Below, piece by piece: positions 54,555 to 61,338 of a DNA stretch of 64,000 nucleotides. The notes under the pieces are model-generated. The model was not told where the DNA came from and ran no database searches. It saw only the letters and a program-made list of their open reading frames with translations. Each line of letters opens with the position of its first letter. The stretch's first letter is position 1. Origin of the DNA: Sideroxydans sp. (GTDB taxonomy: Bacteria; Pseudomonadota; Gammaproteobacteria; Burkholderiales; Gallionellaceae). The DNA is taken from NCBI GenBank assembly GCA_028707175.1, contig JAQTUV010000002.1, forward strand, positions 186,001 to 250,000, read 5' to 3'. Position numbers and translations under genes: made by a program.

Positions 54555-55310
54555 TCAATCCACTTTGGTCTGTGAATACTTTGGAAGTTTGCCGCCACAT
54601 TTCTGCCAATTGAATCTAGTAGTCTTCGTCATCTCCGCCCCCCATTCCTCATCTATAGGCGCAAACCCCATATGACTCTCAAAAGGATCATCTACAAAAT
54701 GTGGTTTTATAGGCTGTAGCGTTTTCAGGCATGCCTTTTTATCTCCCAGATGAAGCTCCGTAACAGCAAGATCATTTCGCACCTCCGCTTGGTTATGCCA
54801 ATCCATAAATCTTTCACACCTCTTCAATAATTCAGCCAGTATATTTTTTGCTTTCTCATAATTTTTTGTCTCATAGCGATTTAGGAACTCAGCCCGTATA
54901 TCCTCAGTTTTTTTGCAATACGGGTCAACCGTAAAGTAATCACCCGCGAACCCTGCGCTAGCTCCACAATAATATCTGCAACTATCTTCCATTTCTGGCG
55001 ACACAGACACTGATATCCGATCTGCTTTGCTCTCTATAAGAAATGTGCATTCATCCCCTTTCATATCCGAATCATCGTCAACAACCCCCAAATTGCCTTT
55101 CATTTTTCCCGCCAAAGTACATGTGTGACCATTACCTCCCCAAGTATCAATCACAAATTCTTGCAAGTGGTTTTCTTCATTTCCTGTAACCATCAAGGTT
55201 CCTCCCGCGCCCTCCATTTCATAAGCGCCCGGAATTGTGGCGTTTTCAGCGAAAACTTCTGCAGCAAAGGTGGCCATAATGAAAACTACTAAGGCAATTT
55301 TTGCTTTCAT
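54555..55310 (-). CDS. Hypothetical secreted protein
   Basis: The 251 residues begin with a signal peptide (MKAKIALVVFIMATFAAEVFA, cleavage likely after Ala-Glu-Val-Phe-Ala), then a mature domain with YEMEGAGGTLMVTG, an eight-cysteine pattern including DSCRYYCG and KACLKTLQP, and a C-terminal half that resembles tetratricopeptide-type helices. No family is recognised. Its A/T-rich coding differs from neighbours, which could mark acquired DNA. The gap to dps shows nothing nameable. Confidence 0.6.
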   Translation of the reverse strand: MKAKIALVVFIMATFAAEVFAENATIPGAYEMEGAGGTLMVTGNEENHLQEFVIDTWGGNGHTCTLAGKMKGNLGVVDDDSDMKGDECTFLIESKADRISVSVSPEMEDSCRYYCGASAGFAGDYFTVDPYCKKTEDIRAEFLNRYETKNYEKAKNILAELLKRCERFMDWHNQAEVRNDLAVTELHLGDKKACLKTLQPIKPHFVDDPFESHMGFAPIDEEWGAEMTKTTRFNWQKCGGKLPKYSQTKVD

Positions 55311-55447
55311 AGAACCTCACAAGTGAACATGGGCGAATTTGTACAATCGGAGCATTTAAACATTTTTTTGGTTCCGACATCACGCGGCGATGAAACTGCC
55401 GTATGACTCTCCACCGAAAGAACGCCCATTTGAGTTACTCAATAGTC

Positions 55448-55930
55448 CTATTCTTCTAACAAGCTTCTTAGCATCCACGCATTCTTTTCATGCACCTCCA
55501 TCCGCGCAGAAAGCAGATCGACCGTTGGTTGATCGCCCGCCTTCTCTGCGATGGGCAACACTTCACGCGCGGTGCGTACGACGGCTTCTTGTCCGGCGAC
55601 GAGTTGTTTGATCATCTCTTTCGCGTTCACACTACCTGTACTTTCTTTGATGCAAGTGAGGGCGGCGAATTCTTTGTAGCTGCCCGGTGCGGGATAGCCG
55701 AGTGAGCGGATGCGCTCGGCGATCAAGTCCACTGCATTCCATGTCTCGGTGTATTGCGTCATGAACATGATGTGCAGGGTCTGGAACATGGGGCCGGTGA
55801 CGTTCCAGTGGAAGTTATGTGTCTTGAGGTAGAGGGTGTAGGTGTCGGCCAGCATGCGCGCCAGACCGTCTGCTACTTTCTTACGGTCTTTCTCGGAGAT
55901 GCCGATGTTGATGGGGCTGATCTTGCTCAT
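55448..55930 (-). CDS. dps: Dps family DNA-protecting ferritin-like protein
   Basis: Dps oxidises and stores Fe(II) with hydrogen peroxide and protects DNA. From the ATG at 55930 (AAGGAGAA upstream) the 160 residues show the ferroxidase half-site HNFHWNVTGPMFQTLH with TYTETW-like YTETWNAVDLIAERI, typical length and helices. It lies in a minus-strand group with rubredoxin reductase, rubredoxin and rubrerythrin, and the dispersed element at 55986 is directly upstream. Confidence 0.93.
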   Translation of the reverse strand: MSKISPINIGISEKDRKKVADGLARMLADTYTLYLKTHNFHWNVTGPMFQTLHIMFMTQYTETWNAVDLIAERIRSLGYPAPGSYKEFAALTCIKESTGSVNAKEMIKQLVAGQEAVVRTAREVLPIAEKAGDQPTVDLLSARMEVHEKNAWMLRSLLEE

Positions 55931-55985
55931 GATGTTCTCCTTATGTTGATTGAACCGGATACTGTCATCTTGCTTAAACACTTTG

Positions 55986-56113
55986 GAAGTTCTGATTAAG
56001 ACCGAAAGCCATGGTTCGATAAATTTTCCGTTCGTCCCGAGTGCCGCGCTTGCGTGGTGTATCGAGGGAGCGAACGGAAAACACTCACCACGAACGGTCT
56101 TAATCAGAACTTC
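55986..56113. mobile_element. 128-bp palindromic repeat element between dps and the reductase
   Basis: Perfect 19-base terminal inverted repeats (GAAGTTCTGATTAAGACCG at 55986-56004 and its complement at 56095-56113) enclose further pairs such as TTTTCCGTTCG/CGAACGGAAAA. The inner sequence contains CCATGGTTCGA and CTCACCACGAACGG, fragments of a widely dispersed repeat. It has no coding capacity and ends at the stop codon of the reductase gene, so it is a MITE/REP-like unit. Confidence 0.75.
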
Positions 56114-57302
56114 ATTTGATGCCTTCCACTGCGGCGATGTTATCAGCTTTGTCATTGACCACCAGCTGCGTGCCGATTCGCTTCGTCATCTCGCTACGTT
56201 CTGCGGCGAATTCGCCGGTCAACACAAACCCGCTGATGCGATCTGATGCGTCGAGGAATGCCATCTTGATGCCATTACCGGATGCCAATGTCTGCCAAGC
56301 ACCTGCTGCATCACGCGCTACCGGCAATACGGCAACGGGATGCGCGGGGGTCTTCACCACCACGGGCATGGCGGGGAACACGACCGCGGTGTCTTCACCT
56401 GCCAAGATCTTCGCCAATGCGCGCGCCGCATGCATGATGGGAAGGACGAATGGTTGCACGCGGCCTTCGATCTCGGCGCAATCGCCCAATGCGAAGATGT
56501 CTGCATCGCTGCTGCGCAAATACGCATCGACCTTGATGCCGCGATTCACTGCCAACCCCGCAGCTTGTGCCAACGTGATGCGGGGTCGCAAGCCGATGGC
56601 GGACAACACGATGTCAGCTTGTAGTTGCGAACCATCGGCCAGCATCAACGTGTAGCCCGTGGTGGCGCTATCCACACGACTGACCGAAGTGCCGAAGCGC
56701 CAATCCACGCCGATGGCAGCCAGTGGTGTGAGCAACTGCGAACCCGCAGCTTGCGGCATCAGACTAGCGAGTGGATAGGGGCCGGGGTCGATGACGCTGA
56801 CGGCGAAACCTGCGGCCGCCCAATCATTGGCGAACTCGCAACCGATCAATCCGCCACCCATGATGGCGATGCGTTTCACACCCTGCATGGCTTCGCGCAA
56901 GTGTGCGTAGTCCGCGATGTCGTTCACCGAACGCACCGCATCGGCGGCATCGCCCTGCATAGGGATACGGATAGGATCCGCACCCATGGCCAGTACGAGT
57001 CGACTGTAGCGCAGCTCACCTTGCGTCGTCGTTAGACTCTTTGCTGCCACGTCGATACTCTGCACTTCGATGTGGCTGCGCACGGTGATGCCAAGTTGTT
57101 TCGCCATCTCCGCCGCTGGGGTCTGCACCAGTGCCGCCGCATCTTTACCATGCGCGAATGCGTTGGAAAGCATGGGCTTGGAGTAGAAATCCCCACCATC
57201 GCGCGACAACAACATGACCGGTACCTCTCGGTCCAACTTACGCAGCTCGCGTATCACCGAGTATCCGGCGAGACCACTGCCTACGACGATGATGGGTTCC
57301 AT
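56112..57302 (-). CDS. NAD(P)H:rubredoxin oxidoreductase-type FAD protein
   Basis: The 396-residue FAD protein belongs to the rubredoxin/putidaredoxin reductase family, which feeds electrons to rubredoxin. It has the FAD motif VVGSGLAGYS, GEL-type NAD motif AIMGGGLIGCEFAN and DIFALGDCAEI. Two ATG codons lie 6 bases apart; the second (57302) has the better spacing to GGAG and is chosen. Rubredoxin is encoded just upstream and rubrerythrin beyond. Peroxide or oxygen detoxification is the likely purpose. Confidence 0.9.
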   Translation of the reverse strand: MEPIIVVGSGLAGYSVIRELRKLDREVPVMLLSRDGGDFYSKPMLSNAFAHGKDAAALVQTPAAEMAKQLGITVRSHIEVQSIDVAAKSLTTTQGELRYSRLVLAMGADPIRIPMQGDAADAVRSVNDIADYAHLREAMQGVKRIAIMGGGLIGCEFANDWAAAGFAVSVIDPGPYPLASLMPQAAGSQLLTPLAAIGVDWRFGTSVSRVDSATTGYTLMLADGSQLQADIVLSAIGLRPRITLAQAAGLAVNRGIKVDAYLRSSDADIFALGDCAEIEGRVQPFVLPIMHAARALAKILAGEDTAVVFPAMPVVVKTPAHPVAVLPVARDAAGAWQTLASGNGIKMAFLDASDRISGFVLTGEFAAERSEMTKRIGTQLVVNDKADNIAAVEGIK

Positions 57303-57320
57303 TTCCATGCTCCTTCTGTT

Positions 57321-57485
57321 TTAGATCTCGACCATTTCGAAGTCTGCTTTCGCCACTCCGCAATCTGGGCACGCCCAGTTCTCAGGAATATCCGCCCATT
57401 TGGTTCCTGGCTTGATACCTTCTGCGGACAAGCCCTCGACTTCGTTGTAGATGAATCCACACACCACACATTGCCAAACTTTCAT
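57321..57485 (-). CDS. Rubredoxin
   Basis: Rubredoxin is a one-iron electron carrier. The 54 residues start [18 protein letters not shown] and end ADFEMVEI, with the two CxxC iron-ligand pairs CVVCG and CPDCG. AAGGAGAAC precedes the ATG. The gene is too short for coarse gene calls, but the frame, ligands and context are diagnostic. It lies 18 bases upstream of the reductase and is followed upstream by rubrerythrin, likely its acceptor. Confidence 0.97.
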   Translation of the reverse strand: MKVWQCVVCGFIYNEVEGLSAEGIKPGTKWADIPENWACPDCGVAKADFEMVEI

Positions 57486-57508
57486 GTCGTTCTCCTTAAT
57501 GATTTTAT

Positions 57509-57560
57509 GTAGGTCGGGATTGATCCCGACGCTGATTTGTCAGGCTAAAGCCTGACCTAC
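57509..57560. repeat. Palindromic dispersed repeat, intergenic (copy 3)
   Basis: A 52-base copy running from GTAGGTCGGG to CCTGACCTAC, between rubrerythrin and rubredoxin. It has two hairpins (GTCGGGAT/ATCCCGAC and GTCAGGCT/AGCCTGAC). Compensatory C/T and A/G changes keep the second stem paired, as expected of a structured element. Confidence 0.9.
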
Positions 57561-57571
57561 CACCCAACCTA

Positions 57572-58045
57572 TCAAGCCGCGACCTTCGCCAATTGGGCGC
57601 GGTATTGGTTGGCGTGGCGCTCTTCTACTTTGGCGAGTGCCGCGAAACGTTTTGCCGCTTTCTCCAGCGTGGCTTTGAACATCTCGGCGTGCTCCTTCGA
57701 TTCGTCGATCTGTTGCTTGATCTCAGCCGTGGCGGCAGCGTGGCCTTCCTGTTGTGCAGTCTTGAGGAAGCCGGGGTACATCTCTGTGTATTCGTAGGTC
57801 TCGCCCTCGATGGCCATTTGCAGGCAACGCTCGGTGGTCATCTCAGACTTTGGATACAGCAAGTCGAGGTGGCCCAGTGCGTGCATCACTTCCTGCGCGG
57901 CGGTCTCTTCAAAGACTTTTGCGACTTCCTCGTTGCCCTCGGCGCGGGCGATGGCGGCGAAGTAGCGGTATTTGGTGTGAGCCATCGATTCGCCCGCCAG
58001 CGCGGCTTCGAGATTTGCATGGGTCTTGATATCGGGTCTTTGCAT
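57572..58045 (-). CDS. rbr: Rubrerythrin (diiron domain only)
   Basis: Rubrerythrin reduces hydrogen peroxide with electrons from rubredoxin. From the ATG at 58045 (AAGGAGAAC upstream) the 157 residues show the diiron ligand segments ALAGESMAHTKYRYFA and EETAAQEVMHALGHLDLL, with HAEMFKATLEKA later. It lacks the C-terminal rubredoxin domain that many rubrerythrins carry. Rubredoxin is encoded separately just downstream, so the two functions are split. A longer upstream frame is unlikely. Confidence 0.9.
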   Translation of the reverse strand: MQRPDIKTHANLEAALAGESMAHTKYRYFAAIARAEGNEEVAKVFEETAAQEVMHALGHLDLLYPKSEMTTERCLQMAIEGETYEYTEMYPGFLKTAQQEGHAAATAEIKQQIDESKEHAEMFKATLEKAAKRFAALAKVEERHANQYRAQLAKVAA

Positions 58046-58112
58046 AATGTTCTCCTTGGTTGGTTGATCAGTGGCGCGTTGCCCACGGACGCAATGTAGG
58101 CTTATGCACCCC

Positions 58113-58127
58113 ATCAATCCAATTGAT
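58113..58127. promoter_or_regulatory. LysR-type palindrome between rbr and oxyR
   Basis: ATCAAT-CCA-ATTGAT is a perfect 6+6 palindrome that contains T-N11-A, the LysR-type box. It lies 45 bases before the oxyR ATG and 68 before rbr. It may be the OxyR or autoregulatory site but does not match the full four-part OxyR motif. Confidence 0.5.
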
Positions 58128-58171
58128 TGTTCAAAGCGATGTGATTTATTATCCAAATCACTGGAGACAAT

Positions 58172-59074
58172 ATGACCCTCAACGAACTTCGCTTCATCGT
58201 GGCTGTGGCACAAGAACGCAACTTCCGTCGTGCGGCGGAAAAGGCGTTCATCAGCCAACCCGCCCTATCACTTGCGATCCAGAAACTGGAAGAAGAGCTG
58301 GGGGTGAAGATATTCGAGCGCGGCAAGAGCGAGGTGACGACCACGCCGGTGGGGGCGACCATCGTGGAGCAGGCGCAGCGCGTGCTGGAAGAAGCGGAAC
58401 GCATCCGCGAGATCGCCACACAGGGCAAGAACCAACTCAGCACCCCGTTGCGCATCGGCATCATCCACAGCGTCGGCCCTTATCTATTGCCCGACCTCAT
58501 CCCCGCACTAAAGAAGGTCGCGCCGCAGATGCCGCTGGAGGTGGAAGAGAACATCACCGCGAATCTTGAGGTGCAACTGCGCAATGGCAAGCTGGATGTC
58601 ATCCTCATCGCGTTGCCGTTCGGCGATGCCAGCATCCTCACCCATGCCTTGTATGACGAACCGTTTGAGGTGGTAGTGGATAACGAACATCGCTGGGCGG
58701 GGCGGCGCAGTATCAAACCGCCCGAGTTGGCGGAAGAGAAAGTGTTGCTACTGGATTCCGGTCACTGCTTCAGCAATCAGGTAGATGAAGCCTGCCCCGG
58801 CAGCCGCAAGAGCGACAGCGTGCAGCACGGCACCTCGCTGGAGACCATTCGCAACATGGTGGCCTCGGGACATGGCATCACCGTATTGCCCGCCTCCGCC
58901 AACAGCGCGCGCTACCGCAGCAAGTTGTTGAGCGTCATCCCCTTCACCAAGCCTGCCCCGTCGCGCCGCATCGCGCTGGCATGGCGCAAGAGCTTCGCGC
59001 GCACCCAAGCCATCGAAGCATTGGCCGAAGCCGTCAGCCTCGCCAAGATCACCGGCATCACCCATCTGGAGTGA
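58172..59074 (+). CDS. oxyR: LysR-type peroxide sensor OxyR
   Basis: OxyR activates peroxide-defence genes upon disulfide formation. The 300 residues have an N-terminal helix-turn-helix (RNFRRAAEKAFISQPALSLA) and the effector domain with the two redox cysteines in SGHCFSNQVDEACPG, spaced as C199 and C208 of E. coli. GGAG precedes the ATG. It is divergent from rubrerythrin, rubredoxin, reductase and dps, its probable targets. A methyltransferase gene follows after 2 bases. Confidence 0.95.
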   Translation: MTLNELRFIVAVAQERNFRRAAEKAFISQPALSLAIQKLEEELGVKIFERGKSEVTTTPVGATIVEQAQRVLEEAERIREIATQGKNQLSTPLRIGIIHSVGPYLLPDLIPALKKVAPQMPLEVEENITANLEVQLRNGKLDVILIALPFGDASILTHALYDEPFEVVVDNEHRWAGRRSIKPPELAEEKVLLLDSGHCFSNQVDEACPGSRKSDSVQHGTSLETIRNMVASGHGITVLPASANSARYRSKLLSVIPFTKPAPSRRIALAWRKSFARTQAIEALAEAVSLAKITGITHLE

Positions 59075-59076
59075 CT

Positions 59077-59703
59077 ATGAACGAGCAGCCCTATCGCCAG
59101 AACCCATTGCTGCGCATGAGCTACAGCCTCATCGCGCCGCTTTACGACATCATCATCGAGCACCCGATGCGCGAGGCGCGCAAGACTTCACTCGCCGCGC
59201 TACCAACCGATGCCCCCAAAAAGGTGCTCATCAGCGGTGTCGGTACGGGACTCGATCTGCCGCACCTGCCTACGCTGCATCACTACACCGCGCTCGATTT
59301 CAATCCGGCGATGTTGTCGCGCGCGAAGGTGCGTGAAGAGAAGTTGGATGTGGAGTTCATCTTGGGCGACAGCATGGACTTGCCCTTTGCCGATGCGCAG
59401 TTCGACTATGTGGTGTTGCACCTCATCGTCGCCGTCGTGCCTGAGCCGCAGAAGTGTCTGAGTGAAGCGGCGCGTGTACTCAAACCCGGCGGCACGATTT
59501 TGCTATTCGATAAGTTTCTGCAGCCCAATCAGAACGCTTGGTTACGACGTGTGCTCACGCCGCTTTCTCGCCGCATCGCCACACGCATGGATGTGGTCTT
59601 CGAAGAGGCGTTGCGGACTGCCCCGACATTAGAAGTAGTGAGCAACGAAGGTGCGTTGGGCGGACAATGGTTTCGCAGGATCACGCTGCACAAGCCGCAA
59701 TAA
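59077..59703 (+). CDS. Class I SAM-dependent methyltransferase
   Basis: The 208-residue product (ATG at 59077, directly after the oxyR stop) has SAM-binding VLISGVGTGLDLPHL, YTALDFNPAMLSRAK and VEFILGDSMDLPFADAQFD. It resembles UbiE- and phospholipid N-methyltransferase-type enzymes, but the acceptor cannot be read. The longer frame that begins inside oxyR is not used. A bidirectional terminator follows. Confidence 0.85.
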   Translation: MNEQPYRQNPLLRMSYSLIAPLYDIIIEHPMREARKTSLAALPTDAPKKVLISGVGTGLDLPHLPTLHHYTALDFNPAMLSRAKVREEKLDVEFILGDSMDLPFADAQFDYVVLHLIVAVVPEPQKCLSEAARVLKPGGTILLFDKFLQPNQNAWLRRVLTPLSRRIATRMDVVFEEALRTAPTLEVVSNEGALGGQWFRRITLHKPQ

Positions 59704-59704
59704 A

Positions 59705-59731
59705 AAGCCCGCCGATCGGCGGGCTTCGTTT
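59705..59731. terminator. Bidirectional rho-independent terminator
   Basis: GCCCGCC and GGCGGGC form a 7-base stem around GATC, with an A-run before it and TTCGTTTTT after it, so it can stop transcription on both strands. It serves the convergent methyltransferase and hemF genes. Confidence 0.9.
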
Positions 59732-59733
59732 TT

Positions 59734-60657
59734 CTATACCCAATCCTTGGGCACGAGATATTTGTCGTACAACTCCGCTTCTGGCGTGCCCGCTTCGGGA
59801 TGCCAGTCATAACGCCATTTGCAAAGGGGCGGCATGGAAAGCAGGATAGATTCGGTGCGGCCGTTCGATTGCAGACCGAAGATGGTGCCACGGTCGATGA
59901 CCAGATTGAACTCGACGTAACGACCACGACGATACAGCTGGAAGTCACGCTCGCGTTCGCCGTAAGGCATGTCTTTGCGCTTCTCCAACAGCGGTACATA
60001 CGCCGACAGGTAGTGGTCGCCCACGCTCTGCTGGATGGCGAATGCGGATTCGAAATTCGGTTCACTCAAGTCATCAAAGAAGATACCACCCACACCGCGC
60101 GGCTCATTGCGATGTTTGAGGAAGAAATATTCGTCGCACCATTTTTTGTAGCGTGCATGATGGTCGCCATCGAAAGGCGCGAGCGAGTTCTTGCAGATCT
60201 GATGGAAGTGAACGGCATCTTCCTCAAAGCCGTAGTAAGGCGTGAGGTCCATACCGCCGCCGAACCAGAACACCTTCTCACCATTCGGTTTATGTGCCAT
60301 GAACATGCGCACGTTGGCATGCGAGGTCGGCGCATAAGGATTGCGCGGATGCATCACCAGCGAAACGCCCATCGCCTCCCAGCTGCAACCCGCCAACTCA
60401 GGACGGTGCGCTGTGGCAGACGCAGGCATCTTGTCGCCCTGCACGTGAGAGAACGCCACACCACCGCGCTCCAACACATTACCTTCTTCGATGATGCAAC
60501 TGATGCCCTCACCTTTGCCGATGCCGCCACTGCCTGTAGCGCGCGTCCATTTGTCGCGGATGAATTTCTTACCATCCACTTGCTCCAGACGATCGACGAT
60601 GAGTTCTTGCAGTTGCAGCAGGTATTGTTTGACGGGGCTTGAATCGATGTCGCTCAT
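59734..60657 (-). CDS. hemF: Aerobic coproporphyrinogen III oxidase HemF
   Basis: HemF oxidatively decarboxylates coproporphyrinogen III with oxygen in haem synthesis. The 307 residues show [49 protein letters not shown] and [11 protein letters not shown], and the late [20 protein letters not shown], all family motifs. GGAGAG precedes the ATG. HemW, the anaerobic-type homologue, is at 11765. A palindromic repeat lies just upstream of hemF. Confidence 0.96.
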   Translation of the reverse strand: MSDIDSSPVKQYLLQLQELIVDRLEQVDGKKFIRDKWTRATGSGGIGKGEGISCIIEEGNVLERGGVAFSHVQGDKMPASATAHRPELAGCSWEAMGVSLVMHPRNPYAPTSHANVRMFMAHKPNGEKVFWFGGGMDLTPYYGFEEDAVHFHQICKNSLAPFDGDHHARYKKWCDEYFFLKHRNEPRGVGGIFFDDLSEPNFESAFAIQQSVGDHYLSAYVPLLEKRKDMPYGERERDFQLYRRGRYVEFNLVIDRGTIFGLQSNGRTESILLSMPPLCKWRYDWHPEAGTPEAELYDKYLVPKDWV

Positions 60658-60696
60658 GTTCTCTCCGGTGTTATCGCCATTCCCTCGCGCAGTTAT

Positions 60697-60742
60697 GTAG
60701 GTCGGGTTTCAACCCGACATGTCGGACTAAAGTCCGACCTAC
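60697..60742. repeat. Palindromic dispersed repeat, intergenic (copy 4)
   Basis: The most compact copy (46 bases), running from GTAGGTCGGG to CCGACCTAC, between hemF and the tsaC-type gene. Two perfect 8-base stems with 2-base loops sit within outer arms GTAGG/CCTAC. It gives the clearest view of the family structure. Confidence 0.92.
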
Positions 60743-60774
60743 AAGAGTCTGCACAGAAATAACGGATTGTTAAA

Positions 60775-61335
60775 TTATTTTCGCAAGATTCTACCATCCG
60801 ACCACGCGCGAATCGTCGAAGGTTGCTTGCGTTTTCCCACTCTGCCGCGCAGTACCCACACATTATTTCCGAATAAACGCTGGCACTCGGCATAGGTCTT
60901 CGCGGGGCGACACCCGCTACGGTTCGCACTGGTAGAAACCAAAGCACTGCCCGCACTTCGACAAAGTCGTTTGGCAAATGGATGTGCGGTGAGGCGTACG
61001 GCAAGCGTGTCGTGATCGCCACGCAACCAACGTGGTGCAGACTCTTTAACAGGCATCAGATAAGTGACCGCCTGCGCGCCATCGTGCTGCAACTTAGCTT
61101 GCTCGTTCGAGGTGAGCGGCTTCAGATAACGCGCGACTTGAGCATACTGCGACGCGATGAGGATGAGACCTTTGCGTTGCGAACGCTGCTTGAGCTTGAG
61201 GATGCGACGCACCGCATCACGATTGCGCGGATCACACCCCAAGCCGTAACACGACTCGGTCGGGTATGCGATGAGACCGCCGCGTTTGAGGTGGGCGGCG
61301 AGCGCTCGACCAGATATTAACAATTCAGTCTTCAT
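60775..61335 (-). CDS. tsaC: TsaC/YrdC-type L-threonylcarbamoyladenylate synthase
   Basis: TsaC makes threonylcarbamoyl-AMP for the t6A modification of tRNAs that read ANN codons. The 186 residues show LIAYPTESCYGLGCDP, LKQRSQRKGLILIAS, AVRLTAHPF and ALVSTSANRSG, the core YrdC motifs. No Sua5 C-terminal extension is present. It starts 3 bases after the hsdR stop, unusual company for a housekeeping gene. Confidence 0.93.
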   Translation of the reverse strand: MKTELLISGRALAAHLKRGGLIAYPTESCYGLGCDPRNRDAVRRILKLKQRSQRKGLILIASQYAQVARYLKPLTSNEQAKLQHDGAQAVTYLMPVKESAPRWLRGDHDTLAVRLTAHPFAKRLCRSAGSALVSTSANRSGCRPAKTYAECQRLFGNNVWVLRGRVGKRKQPSTIRAWSDGRILRK

Positions 61336-61338
61336 TAA

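Noticed and set aside
57572-58258. Longer 228-residue rubrerythrin and similar long starts for dps, PP2C, nrdB and ParD
   Set aside because: The extra N-termini have no family match, while the internal ATG codons have good ribosome binding sites and give standard protein lengths.
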